Assembly: GCF_007923255.1 (NCBI RefSeq)
Contig: NZ_VOHJ01000030.1
Span: 1 to 35,022, forward strand
Origin: Vulcaniibacterium thermophilum
Lineage (GTDB): Bacteria > Pseudomonadota > Gammaproteobacteria > Xanthomonadales > Xanthomonadaceae
Direction of reading: 5' to 3'
Length of the DNA stretch: 35,022 nt
The notes below the pieces were generated by a model. The model had not been told where the DNA came from. It did no database searches and worked only from the letters and a program-made list of their open reading frames with translations. This document shows positions 32,459-35,022 of the stretch, one piece after another. Made by a program: the position numbers and the translations under genes. Each line of letters begins with the position of its first letter. Positions within the stretch are counted from its first letter, which is position 1.

Positions 32459-33961
32459 ATGGCCGAGCCCTCGCCGCAGCCCGTGCGAAACCTGTACGAC
32501 ACGGCCGCGCTGCGCGCGCTGGAGCGACGCGCGGCGGATGCGCTCGGCGATTCCTTCGCGCTGATGGCGCGCGCCGGGCAGGCGGCCTGGCGCGTCCTGC
32601 TCGCGCGCTGGCCGCAGGCGCAGCGCGTGCTCGTCCTCTGCGGGCCCGGCAACAACGGCGGCGACGGCTACGTGCTGGCGATGCACGCGCTCGGCTCCGG
32701 ACGCGAGGTGCGCGTGCTGCGGTTGCCCGCGCACGCGCCGCGGGCCGACAGCCCGGCGGCGCTGGCCGAAGCGGCCTGGCGCGACGCCGGTGGGCGCACC
32801 GACGTCTTCCGCGGCGCGCTGCCGGAGGCCGACGTGCTGGTCGATGCCGTCTTCGGCATCGGCCTGACGCGCCCGCCGGACGCGGACACCGCGACGCTGC
32901 TGGAGGCGATCGACGCGCACCCGGCGCCGACGCTCGCGCTCGACGTCCCCAGCGGCGTCGACGCGGCCACCGGTGCCGTGCCGGGCACGGCGGTGCACGC
33001 CGATCTGACCCTCGAATTCCTGCTGCCCAAGCTGGGCCTGCGCACCGGGCGCGCGCTCGATCACGTGGGCGAGCTGCGGACGGCGGCGCTCGACCTGGAG
33101 CCGGCGTGGCTGGCGCCGCTGACGCCGGCCGCGCGCATGCGGGTGGCGGACGATCTGCGCGAGTGGCTGGCGCCGCGTCCGCGCGACAGCCACAAGGGCC
33201 GCAACGGCCGGGTGCTGTGCGTCGGCGGCGAGCACGGCAGCGGCGGCGCGGTGCTGTTGTGCGCCGAGGCCGCGCTGCGCTGCGGCGCGGGCCTGGTGGA
33301 GATCGCCACCCGCGAGGCGCACGTCGCCCCCGCGCTGGCGCGGCTGCCGGAGGCGATGCCGCGCGCGGTCGAAGACCCGCACACGCTGGCCTCGCATCTG
33401 CCGGCGGCCGACGTGCTGGCGCTCGGCCCCGGCCTTGGGCAAGGCGAATGGGGCCGCGCGCTGCTGCGCGCCGCGCTCGCGACCGGCCGCCCGGCGGTGA
33501 TGGACGCCGATGCCCTCAACCTGCTGGCCTCGGGCGCGGTCGGCGTGCCGCCCGACACCGTGCTGACCCCGCACCCGGGCGAAGCCGCGCGCCTGCTCGG
33601 CATCGATAGCGCGGCGGTGCAGGCCGACCGCCTCGCCGCCGCGCGGCTGATCGCCGAGCGGTTCCGCGCCACCGTGATCCTGAAGGGCGCCGGCAGCCTG
33701 ATCGCGGCGCCGGACCGCGTTCCCTGCCTGATCGCCGCCGGCAACCCCGGCATGGCGGTCGGCGGCATGGGCGACGTGCTCACCGGCGTGGTGGCCGCGC
33801 TGCGCGCCCAGGGCCTGGCCGCGTTCGACGCCGCCTGCGCGGGCGCGCTCCTGCACGCCGCCGCCGGCGATGCCGCCGCGGGCGAGGGCGAACGCGGCCT
33901 GCTGCCGCGCGACCTGATGCCGTGGCTGCGGCGGCTCGCCAATCCGGAGGCGCTGCGATGA
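32459..33961 (+). CDS. nnr: Bifunctional NAD(P)HX epimerase/dehydratase
   Basis: Repairs hydrated NADH and NADPH (500 residues). The N-terminal YjeF_N epimerase domain (about residues 10-215) has G-P-G-N-N-G-G-D-G near residue 62, V-D-A-V-F-G-I-G-L near residue 130, and L-D-V-P-S-G-V-D. The C-terminal ribokinase-fold dehydratase domain (about 225-495) has H-K-G-R-N-G-R-V-L near residue 245, L-G-P-G-L-G, M-D-A-D-A-L-N-L-L, L-T-P-H-P-G-E and G-N-P-G-M-A-V-G-G-M-G-D-V-L-T-G. Its stop overlaps the tsaE start (ATGA), the same order as E. coli yjeF-tsaE-amiB. It may be translated from a leaderless message. Confidence 0.96.
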   Translation: MAEPSPQPVRNLYDTAALRALERRAADALGDSFALMARAGQAAWRVLLARWPQAQRVLVLCGPGNNGGDGYVLAMHALGSGREVRVLRLPAHAPRADSPAALAEAAWRDAGGRTDVFRGALPEADVLVDAVFGIGLTRPPDADTATLLEAIDAHPAPTLALDVPSGVDAATGAVPGTAVHADLTLEFLLPKLGLRTGRALDHVGELRTAALDLEPAWLAPLTPAARMRVADDLREWLAPRPRDSHKGRNGRVLCVGGEHGSGGAVLLCAEAALRCGAGLVEIATREAHVAPALARLPEAMPRAVEDPHTLASHLPAADVLALGPGLGQGEWGRALLRAALATGRPAVMDADALNLLASGAVGVPPDTVLTPHPGEAARLLGIDSAAVQADRLAAARLIAERFRATVILKGAGSLIAAPDRVPCLIAAGNPGMAVGGMGDVLTGVVAALRAQGLAAFDAACAGALLHAAAGDAAAGEGERGLLPRDLMPWLRRLANPEALR

Positions 33962-34431
33962 CCGCCCTGCATCTGCGCGACGCCGACGCGACCGCGCGCC
34001 TGGGCGCGGCGCTCGCCGCCACCCGCCCGCCGCGCGCGGTGGTGCTGCTGCGCGGCGATCTCGGCGCCGGCAAGTCCACTCTGGCGCGCGCGCTGTTGCG
34101 GGCGCTCGGCGTCGAAGGGCCGATCCGCAGCCCGACCTACACCCTGCTCGAACGCCATCCGCTCGCGGCGGGCGGCGAGGCCTGGCACCTGGACCTCTAC
34201 CGCATCGGCGATCCGGGCGAACTCGACTATCTCGGGCTCGACGAGGACCCGGTCCTGTGGCTGGTCGAATGGCCGGAGCGGGGCGGGGGCGCCTTGCCGC
34301 CGCCCGACCTGGAGATCGTCCTGGCGCTGGAGGGAAGCGGGCGCCGGGCGGAGCTGCGGGCACGCTCGCCGGCGGGTCGGGGCTGGTTGGATCGACTGGC
34401 CGGCCGGCGGGAGCTTGCGACCGGTTCCTGA
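33958..34431 (+). CDS. tsaE: tRNA t6A37 biosynthesis ATPase TsaE
   Basis: ATPase subunit of the TsaBDE complex that makes N6-threonylcarbamoyl-adenosine 37 in tRNAs (157 residues). Walker A is G-D-L-G-A-G-K-S-T (33-41). Switch I has R-S-P-T-Y-T-L-L-E, and H-L-D-L-Y-R-I-G-D-P-G-E-L-D-Y-L-G and L-V-E-W-P-E-R (Walker B region with the conserved Trp) follow. ATG 33958 overlaps the nnr stop by 4 bp. The C-terminal tail after about residue 140 is poorly conserved. AmiC-type amidase follows after 87 bp. Confidence 0.95.
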   Translation: MTALHLRDADATARLGAALAATRPPRAVVLLRGDLGAGKSTLARALLRALGVEGPIRSPTYTLLERHPLAAGGEAWHLDLYRIGDPGELDYLGLDEDPVLWLVEWPERGGGALPPPDLEIVLALEGSGRRAELRARSPAGRGWLDRLAGRRELATGS

Positions 34432-34482
34432 ATCTTTGGCGAGAAAAGCGCGCCAGGTGCCGGTTCCGAAAGGAAAAAACGC

Positions 34483-34511
34483 TTGCAATGGGCCGGACGC
34501 GGTGCTTGACT
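34483..34511 (+). promoter_or_regulatory. Promoter candidate for the amidase gene
   Basis: TTGCAA (34483-34488) and TTGACT (34506-34511, a weak -10) are 17 bp apart. Seven base pairs separate the -10 from ATG 34519. Prediction from sequence only. Confidence 0.35.
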
Positions 34512-34518
34512 ACCGCCC

Positions 34519-35022
34519 ATGCGCGCGAGGGGGATCACCGTGGAGAGGCTGCTGCTGGGCGCGGCGTTGCTCGCCGCCCTGGTGTGGAACCTCGCGCAGG
34601 CGGCGGAGATCCGCGACGTGCGCCTTGCCACCGGCGCCACCGGCACCCGCGCCGAGATCGCGCTGGACGCCGCCGCCCGCTACAGCGTCCTGCGCCTGGC
34701 CAATCCCGACCGCCTCGTCCTCGACCTGCCGCAATCGGCGCTGGCCTCCGGCGTGCGGCTGCCGGCCGCCGCGGGCGTGGTGAAGGCGGTGCGGACCGGT
34801 CAGCCGGCTGCGGGCACGCTGCGCATCGTGTTCGATCTGGCGCAGCCGGTGGCGGCGCTGACGCCCCGGCTGGAGCCGGCGGCGCAGGGCGCGCGCCTGG
34901 TCGTCGAATGGCCGGGCGACGGCGAGCCCGCCGGCGCGGCATCGGCCACCGTGGCCGCGCCCGTCCGGTCCGCCGCCGTGCCCTCGGCCGGATCGGCCGC
35001 GGCGGTCGCACCGGCGGCGTCC
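34519..35022 (+). CDS. amiC: N-acetylmuramoyl-L-alanine amidase AmiC-type, N-terminus (3' cut by window)
   Basis: The frame is open from ATG 34519 to the window end (168 codons visible). A signal peptide (V-E-R-L-L-L-G-A-A-L-L-A-A-L-V-W-N-L-A-Q-A, then A-E-I) targets it to the periplasm. An AMIN domain follows (about residues 32-140), with V-R-L-A-T-G-A-T-G-T-R-A-E-I, L-A-N-P-D-R-L-V-L-D-L-P and L-R-I-V-F-D-L-A-Q-P-V. AMIN domains target division amidases to peptidoglycan. An Ala/Pro/Ser linker begins before the cut; the catalytic zinc domain is out of view. The place after tsaE matches the amiB/amiC neighbourhood. GTG 34540, with GAGGGG about 8 bp upstream, is an alternative start with a shorter signal peptide. 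Confidence 0.85.
   Translation, partial: MRARGITVERLLLGAALLAALVWNLAQAAEIRDVRLATGATGTRAEIALDAAARYSVLRLANPDRLVLDLPQSALASGVRLPAAAGVVKAVRTGQPAAGTLRIVFDLAQPVAALTPRLEPAAQGARLVVEWPGDGEPAGAASATVAAPVRSAAVPSAGSAAAVAPAAS

Noticed and set aside
31634-34363. A 909-codon minus-strand open frame opposite queG, nnr and tsaE
   Set aside because: It is a different frame from queG and antisense to nnr and tsaE. Composition is low-complexity Ala/Arg/Gly and no motif is visible.

Overview
This window is a GC-rich chromosomal segment of a gammaproteobacterium. Gene order and protein character point to the Xanthomonadaceae (Lysobacter/Luteimonas/Xanthomonas-like); the genus is an inference. The supporting signs are an RseA-MucD tail followed by lepA-lepB-DUF4845-rnc-era-recO, GGGAATC/GATTCCC heptad repeats between genes, an S-methyl-5'-thioinosine phosphorylase type salvage enzyme, and frequent GTG/TTG starts. 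Almost everything is conserved housekeeping DNA. I see no phage, transposase, integrase, CRISPR array or toxin-antitoxin pair.

Layout. 1-8.1 kb (+): envelope stress (C-terminus of an RseA-like anti-sigma factor, MucD protease), then LepA, signal peptidase I, a DUF4845 membrane protein, RNase III, Era and RecO. 8.1-8.57 kb: a gene-free stretch with REP-like palindromes. 8.57-9.27 kb (-): a receiver-Hpt signalling protein. 9.3-11.9 kb (+): a YdbH-like AsmA-family protein and a lipoprotein carrying a YdbL/DUF1318 domain. 12.1-16.9 kb (+): RlmD, a CYTH protein, then a tight NagZ-HPRT-MTIP salvage cluster and a cold-shock protein with a strong terminator. 16.9-19.8 kb (+): an FAD monooxygenase overlapping an AidB-type acyl-CoA dehydrogenase. 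19.8-23.1 kb (-): DUF1275 protein, PIN-PhoH ATPase, Bcp peroxiredoxin and GcvR. GcvR-Bcp lies back to back with DapA-BamC, the same arrangement as in E. coli. 24.8-25.4 kb (-): FdxA and tRNA-Glu(CTC). 25.4-31.1 kb (+): PcnB-FolK-PanB-PanC-PanD-Pgi. 31.3-32.4 kb (-): QueG. 32.5-35.0 kb (+): Nnr-TsaE and the start of an AmiC-type amidase cut by the window end.

The most unusual signal is a family of 7-bp repeats placed very regularly between codirectional genes (lepA/lepB, era/recO, rlmD/CYTH). A purine-strand arm (GGGAATC type) starts 5-7 bp after the upstream stop codon. A pyrimidine-strand arm (GATTCCC type) ends 6-12 bp before the downstream start codon. The era/recO copy has 14 + 40 heptads in exact register, including a 48-bp perfect inverted match. 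In mRNA such arms would fold and bring stop and start codons together. Other points worth checking are several starts placed about 6-7 bp after a -10-like hexamer (era, ydbH-like, nnr, amiC; possible leaderless mRNAs), back-to-back promoters with overlapping -10 elements (tRNA-Glu/pcnB, queG/nnr), and a YdbL-like lipoprotein that looks like a fusion.
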